From assembly GCA_035366835.1 (NCBI GenBank), contig DAOSIS010000004.1, positions 62,001-126,000 of the forward strand: DNA of 64,000 nt. Reading direction: 5' to 3'. This DNA comes from UBA6109 sp035366835 (GTDB lineage Bacteria > Desulfobacterota > Syntrophia > Syntrophales > UBA6109). A model generated the notes under the pieces. The model was not told the DNA's origin and ran no database searches. It worked only from the letters and a program-made list of their open reading frames with translations. Made by a program: the position numbers and the translations under genes. Below, one piece after another: positions 52,923-59,907 of this stretch. Position 1 is the stretch's first letter. Each line of letters opens with the position of its first letter.

Positions 52923-53234
52923 ATGACTCGGGGAAGCGACGGGCGCGGATGGGTGAAGGAATTTTCCGGCCGCACCGGGAAGGCCCTGCGGTTCATCCGC
53001 GAGGTCCTTTACGGATACACCACCCACGAACTGAACCTGGAACTGAGGAAGGAACGGGCCCAGGTGGAACGGCTCTTCATGCTCGCCGTTTTCGGTGACC
53101 TCGTCGGCCTGCCCATCCTCCCCCCTTACTATGCCATGCGGATCCTGCCCTTCATCGTTCCATCGCTGCGGACCTGGAAGAGGAGCCTGCTGAGGGAGCG
53201 GGATCTGACGGACCTGGCCACGGCCGACCTCTAG
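52923..53234 (+). CDS. Small protein with a hydrophobic segment, function unknown
   Basis: 103 residues. The middle (GYTTHELNLELRKERAQVER, then LFMLAVFGDLVGLPILPPYY) has an amphipathic helix followed by one probable membrane segment (about 52-76) and a basic C-terminus. It looks like a conserved hypothetical family rather than a false frame. The SD is ggggac, weak. It is 38 bp after the universal stress gene. Confidence 0.65.
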   Translation: MTRGSDGRGWVKEFSGRTGKALRFIREVLYGYTTHELNLELRKERAQVERLFMLAVFGDLVGLPILPPYYAMRILPFIVPSLRTWKRSLLRERDLTDLATADL

Positions 53235-53241
53235 CCCATCA

Positions 53242-53371
53242 GGCTGTGTAAAAGGCCCGTCTGCGGCGTTTCCTCATTCCTCGATTCCTCGTCGCTGCGG
53301 CGTACGTTCCAGTGCGCCTCACGGATCGAGACTTCGGGGGCCTTGCATCCGAGCCTTTCCGGACCGCCTGG
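53242..53371 (+). repeat. Dispersed palindromic repeat, copy B
   Basis: Directly after the small membrane-protein gene. Shares CCCGTCTGCGGCGTTTCC, then GTCGCTGCGGCGTACG, GCGCCTCAC and GGGGGCCTTGCATCC with copies A (25885-26010, opposite strand) and C (57645-57763). Its terminal inverted repeats are more decayed than in copy C. Confidence 0.65.
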
Positions 53372-53426
53372 ATAAAGAACCCCGTCATTTCGTCCTGATC
53401 GATCATGTCCTGCCGGTAGGGCGCTG

Positions 53427-53503
53427 GGAAGGATTTTCGGTACTTCGAAAAATCTTCGCGATCCGGGGCAGGATAGGATCGATCATCCTTGAAAAATCCT
53501 TCC
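53427..53503. repeat. Long-range inverted repeat in the gap before the Nudix gene
   Basis: GGAAGGATTTTC (53427-53438) is matched by GAAAAATCCTTCC (53491-53503), apart from one extra A, with about 52 nt between. The left arm overlaps a nested stem GATTTTCG/CGAAAAATC. It could form a large hairpin 3' of the Nudix gene (minus strand). The 276-bp gap (53235-53510) otherwise holds repeat copy B and no gene. Confidence 0.5.
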
Positions 53504-53510
53504 TTGGCAG

Positions 53511-54428
53511 TCAACAGGCAGGGGCGGCCCGGGTTTTCCAGATGCCGCCGTCCATGACGATCCGCGAGGGGACGCCGGGCGCCGGGTCCTTGCGCCCCGG
53601 GAGGGAATACGCCGGATCGTTCGGCAGGAGAACGCCGTAAACATCCCCTTCGGCGAAGGCCTCGGGGAGGACCGGCTCGATCCGGCGGTGCATGGCGGCG
53701 GCAAACAGGGCGTCCGCCGTCGCGAAGGCGACGAGTTCCTCCACCGTCCGCAGCGTCGGCGGCATGAGGACGATCATGCCTTCTCCGTGCAGGGCCAGGG
53801 CCTCCCCGGGTGTCAGCCACTGGCACTCCGTCATTTCCGAGTGATCCTGAAGAGCCGTCTGGCCGGCCGGCAGGCGGGCCAGGAAGAACCGCGCGTCGAA
53901 GCGGCGCGGCTCCACCGCGGGCGTAATCCAGCGCGAATAGGGGGTGAGCCGGTCGAGGGCGTAGTGGAACTTCTCGTAGCGGGCGATTTCGGCAAGGCTC
54001 AGCGAGCGGCTGCGAAGTCCGCCGCGGCAGGCCGACCTGCGGACCGCCGCGGCAGGCCCCGCGGCATCAAGCGGCAGGCCGTCGCGCCCGTTGGCCAGCA
54101 GAATCCCCGACTCCTCGAAGGTCTCCCGGACGGCCGCGACGAAGAGGCCGCGGGCCCTTGCAACGGGCAGGGAAGGCTCCTGCAGGAGGACGTTGACGCC
54201 CGGGGGCGGCGCATCCAGGCAGGGGAGAAGGTCGTCCGCCATGTCCGCGTCGTCCAGCCGTCCGCCCGGAAACACGAAGGCCCCACCCATGAATGTCTGA
54301 CGCTGGTGGCGGCGCATGAGAAGCACTTCGAACGGTCTGCCCCGTTCTTCGCGGACGACGATGACGGTCGCCGCATCCAGCGGCTCCACAGGCTCTGCTG
54401 GAGGCGATTTCAGGAATTCACTCGGCAT
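53511..54428 (-). CDS. Nudix hydrolase with split Nudix box (NUDT19-like)
   Basis: 305 residues. The Nudix fold starts AATVIVVREERGRPFEVLLM and keeps GGAFVFPGGRLDD (about 48-60), but the conserved helix AVRETFEESGILL (about 99-111) follows only after about 40 extra residues, whereas a standard box has about 13. An insertion of this size inside the box is known from NUDT19/RP2-type CoA-diphosphatases, suggesting an acyl-CoA or CoA diphosphatase. The SDR gene lies upstream on the same strand, so they may be co-transcribed. Confidence 0.85.
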   Translation of the reverse strand: MPSEFLKSPPAEPVEPLDAATVIVVREERGRPFEVLLMRRHQRQTFMGGAFVFPGGRLDDADMADDLLPCLDAPPPGVNVLLQEPSLPVARARGLFVAAVRETFEESGILLANGRDGLPLDAAGPAAAVRRSACRGGLRSRSLSLAEIARYEKFHYALDRLTPYSRWITPAVEPRRFDARFFLARLPAGQTALQDHSEMTECQWLTPGEALALHGEGMIVLMPPTLRTVEELVAFATADALFAAAMHRRIEPVLPEAFAEGDVYGVLLPNDPAYSLPGRKDPAPGVPSRIVMDGGIWKTRAAPAC

Positions 54429-54498
54429 GATCGGAATCGGATCCTTTCCAAAGAAACGTTCTTCCGCCTTCAGGGCGGGTATTCTTTCGTTCTCGCGT

Positions 54499-55287
54499 CT
54501 ATCGGGCCATCATGCCGCCGTCGTCGACGAGGACATGGCCCGTCAGATAGGCGGAGGCGTCGGAAGCGAGGAAGACCGCCACGGCCTTGATGTCGTCCGC
54601 CTCGCCGATCCGTCGCATCGGGATCATCGCCAGGATCCGGTCGCGCACCTCCTGGAACTCCGGTTTCTCGATATAGGCCATCATGTCGGTGCGGAAGAAG
54701 CCGGGGGCGATGGCATTGACGCGGATCCGGTAAGGCGCGAGCTTCACCGCCAGGTTCATGGTGAGCAGGTTGACCGCCGCCTTGGTCGAGTTGTAGGGGA
54801 CGGCCGGATGCATGGCCTCCTCGGTGCCCCGGAACCCCATGACGGAGGAGATGTTGATCATGTTGCCGCCTCCCTGGTTCTTCATGACGGCCGCAACCTT
54901 CTGCGAGAGGATCCAGACGCCGCGGACATTGACGTTGAACATCTGGTCCCATCGCTCGATCGGGAATTCCAGCGTCGGCGCCCCCCAGCTGGCCCCGGCG
55001 TTGTTGACGAGGATGTCGATCCGGGAGAATTCCGCCAGCACCGTACGGATCATGGCGTCGATCTCCTCCGGTTTCCCCATGTCGCATGCGACGGGAAGAA
55101 CCCGCACGCCGAAATTCCGACGGATCTCTTCCGCGGCTGCTTCGAGATTCTTCATTTTGCGCGACGCGAGGACGAGATCGGCCCCCGCCTCCGCCAGCCC
55201 CTCGGCGATGAATTTCCCGATTCCGCGCCCGCCGCCCGTGACGAGCGCCACCTTTCCGCCCAGCCGGAACATATCCTGCAGTCTCAT
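54499..55287 (-). CDS. Short-chain dehydrogenase/reductase
   Basis: 262 residues, classical SDR. Cofactor motif TGGGRGIG at 17-24, NNAG at 95-98, catalytic Ser147/148, Tyr165 and Lys169 (YNSTK). ASRK after the second strand suggests NADP preference. The layout is like gluconate 5-dehydrogenase or 3-oxoacyl-ACP-reductase-type enzymes; the substrate is open. The ATG at 55285-55287 has AGGAGG 6 nt upstream, better than an upstream in-frame ATG at 55308. Confidence 0.92.
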   Translation of the reverse strand: MRLQDMFRLGGKVALVTGGGRGIGKFIAEGLAEAGADLVLASRKMKNLEAAAEEIRRNFGVRVLPVACDMGKPEEIDAMIRTVLAEFSRIDILVNNAGASWGAPTLEFPIERWDQMFNVNVRGVWILSQKVAAVMKNQGGGNMINISSVMGFRGTEEAMHPAVPYNSTKAAVNLLTMNLAVKLAPYRIRVNAIAPGFFRTDMMAYIEKPEFQEVRDRILAMIPMRRIGEADDIKAVAVFLASDASAYLTGHVLVDDGGMMAR

Positions 55288-55470
55288 GACGACCTCCTCA
55301 AGGCGCATAGGGCCTCTTCCGGCCGCCGGGGCGGCGGACCGTGAGGCGGCGCATTGTAGCGGCGTTGTCTTCCTTTTGTCAAATCATTCGTCACCGCGGC
55401 GGTCGCCAACTCTCCGTCATCGCTGAGTTTTTCGTGAGACGGCCCGGCGGAAGAAAATGATGCGCCGATA

Positions 55471-55498
55471 TTGACAGGCCGGAAAGAATGATTACATT
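55471..55498 (+). promoter_or_regulatory. Sigma-70 promoter of groESL
   Basis: TTGACA (55471-55476), 16-nt spacer, TACATT (55493-55498). The leader to groES would be about 190 nt. No CIRCE element (TTAGCACTC-N9-GAGTGCTAA) and no clear sigma-32 box is present in the 387-bp gap from the SDR gene. Confidence 0.6.
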
Positions 55499-55639
55499 GG
55501 GGCATCATCCCGTGAAAATAGAGGAGTCATGAGAGGAACAGCAGGAAAATCCTTCGTTTTCATCGGTGCTGTCTTACTGTACGGTCGCGTGTCGGCGCGC
55601 ACCCCCCAGCCGGACCCATTCTTCGCGAAAGTTCTTACT

Positions 55640-55666
55640 TTTGCCGCCATCGGAAGGAGCGGCAAA
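55640..55666 (+). promoter_or_regulatory. Stem-loop in the groESL leader
   Basis: TTTGCCGC (55640-55647) and GCGGCAAA (55659-55666) form a perfect 8-bp stem with an 11-nt loop containing GGAAGGA, 29 nt before the groES start. It may control translation or mRNA stability in place of CIRCE. No function is shown. Confidence 0.4.
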
Positions 55667-55695
55667 TGATTCCATAAGTTCAAGGAGGTGGAAAC

Positions 55696-55986
55696 ATGAA
55701 GATCAGACCCCTGCAGGATCGAGTCGTGGTGCTGAGGACGGAAAGGGATGAAAAGACGGTGGGCGGGATCATCATTCCCGACACGGCCAAGGAAAAACCC
55801 CAGGAGGGCAAGGTTGTCGCCGCCGGACCCGGGAAAAGGGACAAGGACGGCACGCTGATTCCCCTGGATGTGAAGAAAGGCGATCAGATCCTCTTCAGCC
55901 GCTACGCCGGCAATGAGGTCAAGATCGACGGCGTGGAGCATCTCATCATGCGTGAAGACGACATACTCGGCGTTATCGAATCGTAG
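55696..55986 (+). CDS. groES: Co-chaperonin GroES
   Basis: 96 residues, the standard length. Opens KIRPLQDRVVVLRTERDEKT, has the mobile loop with GGIIIPDTAKEKP and ends GVEHLIMREDDILGVIE. It forms the heptameric lid of GroEL. AAGGAGG lies 7 nt before the ATG. It is 21 bp upstream of groEL. Confidence 0.98.
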   Translation: MKIRPLQDRVVVLRTERDEKTVGGIIIPDTAKEKPQEGKVVAAGPGKRDKDGTLIPLDVKKGDQILFSRYAGNEVKIDGVEHLIMREDDILGVIES

Positions 55987-56007
55987 CGAAAAGGAGGACA
56001 GGAGAAG

Positions 56008-57642
56008 ATGGCAGCGAAAGACATCAAATACAGCGGTATTGCCCGCGAGAGGATCATGACCGGGGTCGATACCCTGGCCAACGCGGTCAAGGTCACCCTG
56101 GGACCGAAGGGGCGGAACGTGCTGATCGAAAAATCGTGGGGCGCCCCGACCATCACCAAGGACGGTGTGACGGTCGCCAAGGAGATCGAGCTGGAGGACA
56201 AGTTCGAGAACATGGGCGCCCAGATGGTCAAGGAAGTCGCTTCCAAGACTTCGGACACGGCCGGCGACGGCACCACGACCGCGACGGTCCTGGCGCAGAG
56301 CATCTATCGCGAGGGATCGAAACTGGTCGCCGCCGGGATGAATCCGATGTCGCTCAAGCGCGGCATTGACAAGGGCGTCGTCATCGTCGTGGAAGAGCTG
56401 AAGAAGATGAGCAAGACGATCCGCGACAAAAAGGAAATCGCCCAGGTCGGCAAGGTGTCGGCGAACAACGACAGCGCCATTGGCGACATCATCTCCGAGG
56501 CGATGGAGAAGGTCGGTAAGGAGGGCGTCATCACCGTCGAGGAAGCCAAGGCGATGGAGACGACGCTGGAGATCGTGGAGGGCATGCAGTTCGACCGCGG
56601 CTACATCTCACCCTACTTCGTCACCGACGCGGAGAAGATGGTGGTGGATCTGGAAGACCCCCTCATCCTCCTGCACGAGAAGAAGATCGCCAACATGAAG
56701 GAATTGCTTCCTCTTCTGGAGCAGATCGCCAAACGGGGCCGGCCGCTGCTGATCATCGCCGAGGACGTCGAGGGCGAGGCGCTGGCGACGCTGGTCGTCA
56801 ACAAGATCCGCGGCACGTTCAAGTGCGCGGCCGTCAAGGCCCCCGGTTTCGGCGACCGCCGCAAGGCCATGCTCGAGGACATCGCCATTCTCACGGGCGG
56901 CAAGCTGATCGCGGAAGACCTGGGCCTGAAACTGGAGGGGGTCACCCTCAACGATCTCGGAACCGCCAAGAAGGTCACGATCGACAAAGACAATACGACG
57001 ATCGTCGACGGCGGCGGCAAGAAGAGCGACCTCGAAGGCCGCGTGAAGCAGATCCGGGCGCAAATCGAGGAGACGACCTCCGATTACGACCGCGAGAAAC
57101 TCCAGGAGCGTATGGCGAAGCTGGTCGGCGGCGTGGCCGTCATCCGGGTCGGCGCCGCGACGGAACTGGAAATGAAGGAGAAAAAGGCCCGCGTCGAGGA
57201 TGCGCTCAACGCGACGAGGGCAGCCGTCGAGGAAGGCATCGTTCCCGGCGGCGGCGTGGCCCTGCTGCGCACGGAGAAGAAACTGTCGGAAGCGAAACTT
57301 CCCGAAGACGAACAGCACGGCCTCAACATCGTCAGGCGCGCCGTGGAGGAGCCGCTGCGGCAGATCGCGGTCAACGCGGGTTTCGAAGGCTCCGTCGTGG
57401 TGGAAAAGGTCCGAGAGTTGAAAGCGAACTCCGGCCTCGATGCGGAAAGCGGCCAGTACGGGGACATGCTTGCCGCCGGCATCATCGACCCGACGAAGGT
57501 CGTCCGGTTCGCCATCCAGAATGCGGCATCCGTTTCTTCGCTGCTTCTCACCACGGAGGCCATGGTCGCCGAGAAGCCCAAGAAGAAGGAAGCGGCGCCG
57601 ATGCCGGGCGGGATGCCTCCGGGAGGCGACTACGACTACTAG
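56008..57642 (+). CDS. groEL: Chaperonin GroEL
   Basis: 544 residues, full length. MAAKDIKYSGIARERIMTGV, the ATP site GPKGRNVLIEKSWGAPTITK and DTAGDGTTTATVLAQ are intact, and it ends in a short GGM-type tail (PMPGGMPPGGDYDY) rather than the long GGM repeat. It folds proteins in the cytoplasm with GroES. It is followed by a stretch of repeats rather than an obvious terminator. Confidence 0.98.
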   Translation: MAAKDIKYSGIARERIMTGVDTLANAVKVTLGPKGRNVLIEKSWGAPTITKDGVTVAKEIELEDKFENMGAQMVKEVASKTSDTAGDGTTTATVLAQSIYREGSKLVAAGMNPMSLKRGIDKGVVIVVEELKKMSKTIRDKKEIAQVGKVSANNDSAIGDIISEAMEKVGKEGVITVEEAKAMETTLEIVEGMQFDRGYISPYFVTDAEKMVVDLEDPLILLHEKKIANMKELLPLLEQIAKRGRPLLIIAEDVEGEALATLVVNKIRGTFKCAAVKAPGFGDRRKAMLEDIAILTGGKLIAEDLGLKLEGVTLNDLGTAKKVTIDKDNTTIVDGGGKKSDLEGRVKQIRAQIEETTSDYDREKLQERMAKLVGGVAVIRVGAATELEMKEKKARVEDALNATRAAVEEGIVPGGGVALLRTEKKLSEAKLPEDEQHGLNIVRRAVEEPLRQIAVNAGFEGSVVVEKVRELKANSGLDAESGQYGDMLAAGIIDPTKVVRFAIQNAASVSSLLLTTEAMVAEKPKKKEAAPMPGGMPPGGDYDY

Positions 57643-57644
57643 GC

Positions 57645-57763
57645 GGCCGTTGAAAAACGCCCGTCTGCGGCGTTTCCCTCATCCTTCGCCGTTCAGCGTA
57701 CGTCCAGTACGCCGCACGGCTCAGGATTTCGGGAGCCTTGCACCCAGGCATTTTTGAACGGCC
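57645..57763 (+). repeat. Dispersed palindromic repeat, copy C
   Basis: 119 bp starting two bases after the groEL stop. Best-preserved copy: terminal inverted repeats GGCCGTTGAAAAA (57645-57657) and TTTTTGAACGGCC (57751-57763) match in 12 of 13 positions. The interior shares CGCCCGTCTGCGGCGTTTCC and GCCTTGCACCC with copies A and B. The size and TIRs are like a MITE, with no coding capacity. It may serve as the 3' end of the groESL message. Confidence 0.7.
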
Positions 57764-57821
57764 TGGGACGGTATTTTCGAGAACCTGCGAGGATCGAAAG
57801 AGGGTGCGGCTACTTAAGCGG

Positions 57822-57962
57822 CCGTTGAATCCGGCAGCGAGCGCCGCCGCCCGGAGGGGGCGGACGAGCGAATGAAGAACAGACCGGCGTCCTTGGGGAT
57901 CGCAGTCTTCTCCGGAGCTCGCTCCGGAGAAGACTGCCAAGACGCCCGTCTACAGCGTTTCC
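57822..57962 (+). repeat. Decayed repeat copy with a perfect 17-bp palindrome
   Basis: Begins GCGGCCGTTGAA like the left end of copy C, and near 57941-57962 again has ACGCCCGTCT and GCGTTTCC. Between them at 57902-57937 is a perfect inverted repeat with 17-nt arms (GCAGTCTTCTCCGGAGC and its complement) and a TC spacer. The palindrome is absent from the other copies, so it may be an insertion or a terminator. Confidence 0.5.
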
Positions 57963-57976
57963 TTAGAGTCCCTGAA

Positions 57977-58008
57977 CCCCACGCCCCTGCCATCCGAGGG
58001 GCGTGGGG
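57977..58008 (+). promoter_or_regulatory. Strong 12-bp hairpin before dnaJ
   Basis: CCCCACGCCCCT (57977-57988), 8-nt loop, AGGGGCGTGGGG (57997-58008): a perfect, very GC-rich stem 30 nt before the dnaJ start. No T-run follows, so it is more likely a leader or RNA-stability structure than a terminator. Confidence 0.5.
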
Positions 58009-58038
58009 ATTCTCGTTCGGCGGACTGAACATTGTGCT

Positions 58039-59145
58039 ATGAGAGATTACTACGAAATTCTGGAAGTGGGCCGCGACGCCGAGGAAGAAGAGATCAAGAA
58101 GGCCTATCGGAAGATGGCCCTCAAGTTCCATCCGGACCGCAATCCCGGCGACCGGGAGGCGGAGGAAAAATTCAAGGAAGCTGCGGAAGCATACGAAGTC
58201 CTCAGCAACGCCGAGAAGCGGGCAACCTATGACCGGTTCGGTCATGACGGGCTGCGCAACAGCGGTTTTCAGGGTTTTTCCCGGGCGGACGACATCTTCA
58301 GCGCCTTCGGCGACATCTTTTCGGACATGTTCGGCTTCGGCGCGGGCTTCGGCGGGCGCCGGAGTGCCGAAAGGGGATCGGACCTCCAGTACGATCTGAC
58401 GATTTCTTTTTCGGAGGCCGTTTTCGGCGCCGAAAAGGAGATCGTCATTCCGAAACTCGAGACCTGCGGGCGTTGCGGGGGGACGGGCGTCGAGCCCGGG
58501 CATGAGCCCGAGGTGTGCGCCACGTGCGGCGGCAGGGGGCAGGTCAGCCGGTCGCAGGGATTCTTCCACATCAGCACGACCTGCCCGCGCTGCCGGGGGA
58601 GGGGACAGGTCATTTCCTATCCCTGCACGGGCTGTTCCGGCGCGGGACGGATCGAGCAGCCGAAGCGGCTCAAGGTCAACATACCGGCCGGCGTGGACAC
58701 GGGGATGCGCCTGCGGCTCTCAGGCGAAGGAGAAGCGGGCGCCGGCGGCGGTCCTCCGGGAGACCTCTACGTGCTTCTCACGGTGGAAGCGCACGAACAC
58801 TTCGAGCGCCAGGGAGAGAATGTCATCGTCCGCGTGCGGATATCGTTCCCCGAGGCGGCATTGGGCCGGACCTTGGACGTTCCGTCGCTGGAAGGCATGG
58901 AGGCCGTGACGGCTCCGCGGGGAACGCAGCCCGGCGACCTTCTGCGGCTGCCCGGCAAGGGCATCCCCCGCCTCCGGGGCCGCGGGCGCGGAGACCTCAT
59001 CGTCGTCTTCGACGTGCAGACGCCCACGAAGCTTTCGAAACGCCAGGAAGAACTGCTGAAGGAAATGCTCGGTCTCGAGAACAAACAGGCAGGGGGCGGA
59101 AATCGCGCCTGGAACTTCTTCGAAAAGAAAGTGAAGGGACGCTGA
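58039..59145 (+). CDS. dnaJ: Chaperone DnaJ
   Basis: 368 residues. J domain (1-70) with HPD at 31-33 (KFHPDRNPGDR), G/F region (about 72-115), four CxxCxGxG zinc motifs (CGRCGGTG, CATCGGRG, CPRCRGRG, CTGCSGAG; about 140-210) and the C-terminal substrate domain. A full type I Hsp40, stimulating DnaK ATPase. The ATG at 58039 starts the conserved MRDYYEILEV; there is no clear SD, and a strong hairpin lies just upstream. dnaK is not adjacent. Confidence 0.96.
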   Translation: MRDYYEILEVGRDAEEEEIKKAYRKMALKFHPDRNPGDREAEEKFKEAAEAYEVLSNAEKRATYDRFGHDGLRNSGFQGFSRADDIFSAFGDIFSDMFGFGAGFGGRRSAERGSDLQYDLTISFSEAVFGAEKEIVIPKLETCGRCGGTGVEPGHEPEVCATCGGRGQVSRSQGFFHISTTCPRCRGRGQVISYPCTGCSGAGRIEQPKRLKVNIPAGVDTGMRLRLSGEGEAGAGGGPPGDLYVLLTVEAHEHFERQGENVIVRVRISFPEAALGRTLDVPSLEGMEAVTAPRGTQPGDLLRLPGKGIPRLRGRGRGDLIVVFDVQTPTKLSKRQEELLKEMLGLENKQAGGGNRAWNFFEKKVKGR

Positions 59146-59167
59146 GATGGGCGACCCTGGCATCGGA

Positions 59168-59626
59168 TCAGGGCGATTCTTTGCCGCAGACGCTTCCCCG
59201 CAGCGAATCCCACAGACTTCCGGCCGCAACCGGCTTCCACGGGGCATCCGGTTCTTCATTGGCATGCAGGAGCCTGCCGTCGGCGGTGAAATACCGGACG
59301 CCGACGAAGCGGATGGCCTTGTTCCGGCAGTCGATGCCGGCCGAGATCTCCAGGTAGCGGAACCCTGCGGAGGATTTCTTTGCTTTCCTGATCTCAGCCT
59401 GGACCTGCCTCGTGTAACGGCTTTTCCCGGAGGGCGCGATCCTGCAGACCGCGAGGGATTCGTCCGGCGATCTCTTCGTGAGGCGGCTCGAGTCCAGATA
59501 AACGGCGTCGCGGTACTTGGTGTAGCCGACGAAGGTCCATGGTTCCGCCGCCGGACCGTCCGCAGCCTGGAGCGGGGCGGTCATCAGGAATATTGCCGCC
59601 GCGGCGGAGAGGATGAACGCCCTCAT
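59168..59626 (-). CDS. Surface-adhesin-E-like exported protein
   Basis: 152 residues. Signal peptide (cut near LQA-AD, about 22), then a small beta-rich domain with WTFVGYTKYRDAVYLDSS, YLEISAGIDCRNKAIRFVG and a Trp near the end. This resembles the surface-adhesin protein E/CNP1-like family of small periplasmic proteins. Two Cys (about 62 and 100) could pair. Function not established. Ends are convergent with dnaJ. Confidence 0.6.
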   Translation of the reverse strand: MRAFILSAAAAIFLMTAPLQAADGPAAEPWTFVGYTKYRDAVYLDSSRLTKRSPDESLAVCRIAPSGKSRYTRQVQAEIRKAKKSSAGFRYLEISAGIDCRNKAIRFVGVRYFTADGRLLHANEEPDAPWKPVAAGSLWDSLRGSVCGKESP

Positions 59627-59636
59627 GCCGGCTCCT

Positions 59637-59804
59637 TCAGCTCTTGCGGCTTGTCTTGGCGATAAAGGAAGACAGGATCTGGCTGACCTTCTTGTTGCTT
59701 CCGCATTTGGGACAACGCGGCTTCTTCCTGTCGTGTTCGGAAACGGACGTCGTCACCGAAAACTTCCTGTTGCAGGCTGCGCACCGATACTCGTAGGTCG
59801 GCAT
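59637..59804 (-). CDS. FmdB-family zinc-ribbon protein
   Basis: 55 residues. MPTYEYRCAACNRKFSV opens the FmdB/CxxC_CXXC_SSSS family, with a second pair CPKCGSNK. The SKKVSQILSSFIAKTSRK tail is typical. AGGAGG lies 5 nt before the ATG at 59802-59804; a longer upstream frame is ignored. These small zinc-ribbon proteins were first linked to formamidase genes, but their role is unclear. Confidence 0.88.
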   Translation of the reverse strand: MPTYEYRCAACNRKFSVTTSVSEHDRKKPRCPKCGSNKKVSQILSSFIAKTSRKS

Positions 59805-59907
59805 AGGGTCCTCCTTTGGTGAAAGGAAACAAGGAAGTCTCATTGTAGCGACGTTGAGACCCTTGTCAAGAGGGGGATGACCCGACAGGTGTTTCCCGAT
59901 TGGCCCT

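Noticed and set aside
55529..55669. 46-codon open frame in the groESL leader
   Set aside because: GAGGAG is only 2 nt from its ATG and its composition is not convincing; the same bases form the leader stem.
55499..55695. CIRCE operator for groESL
   Set aside because: No TTAGCACTC-N9-GAGTGCTAA or near match found by eye.
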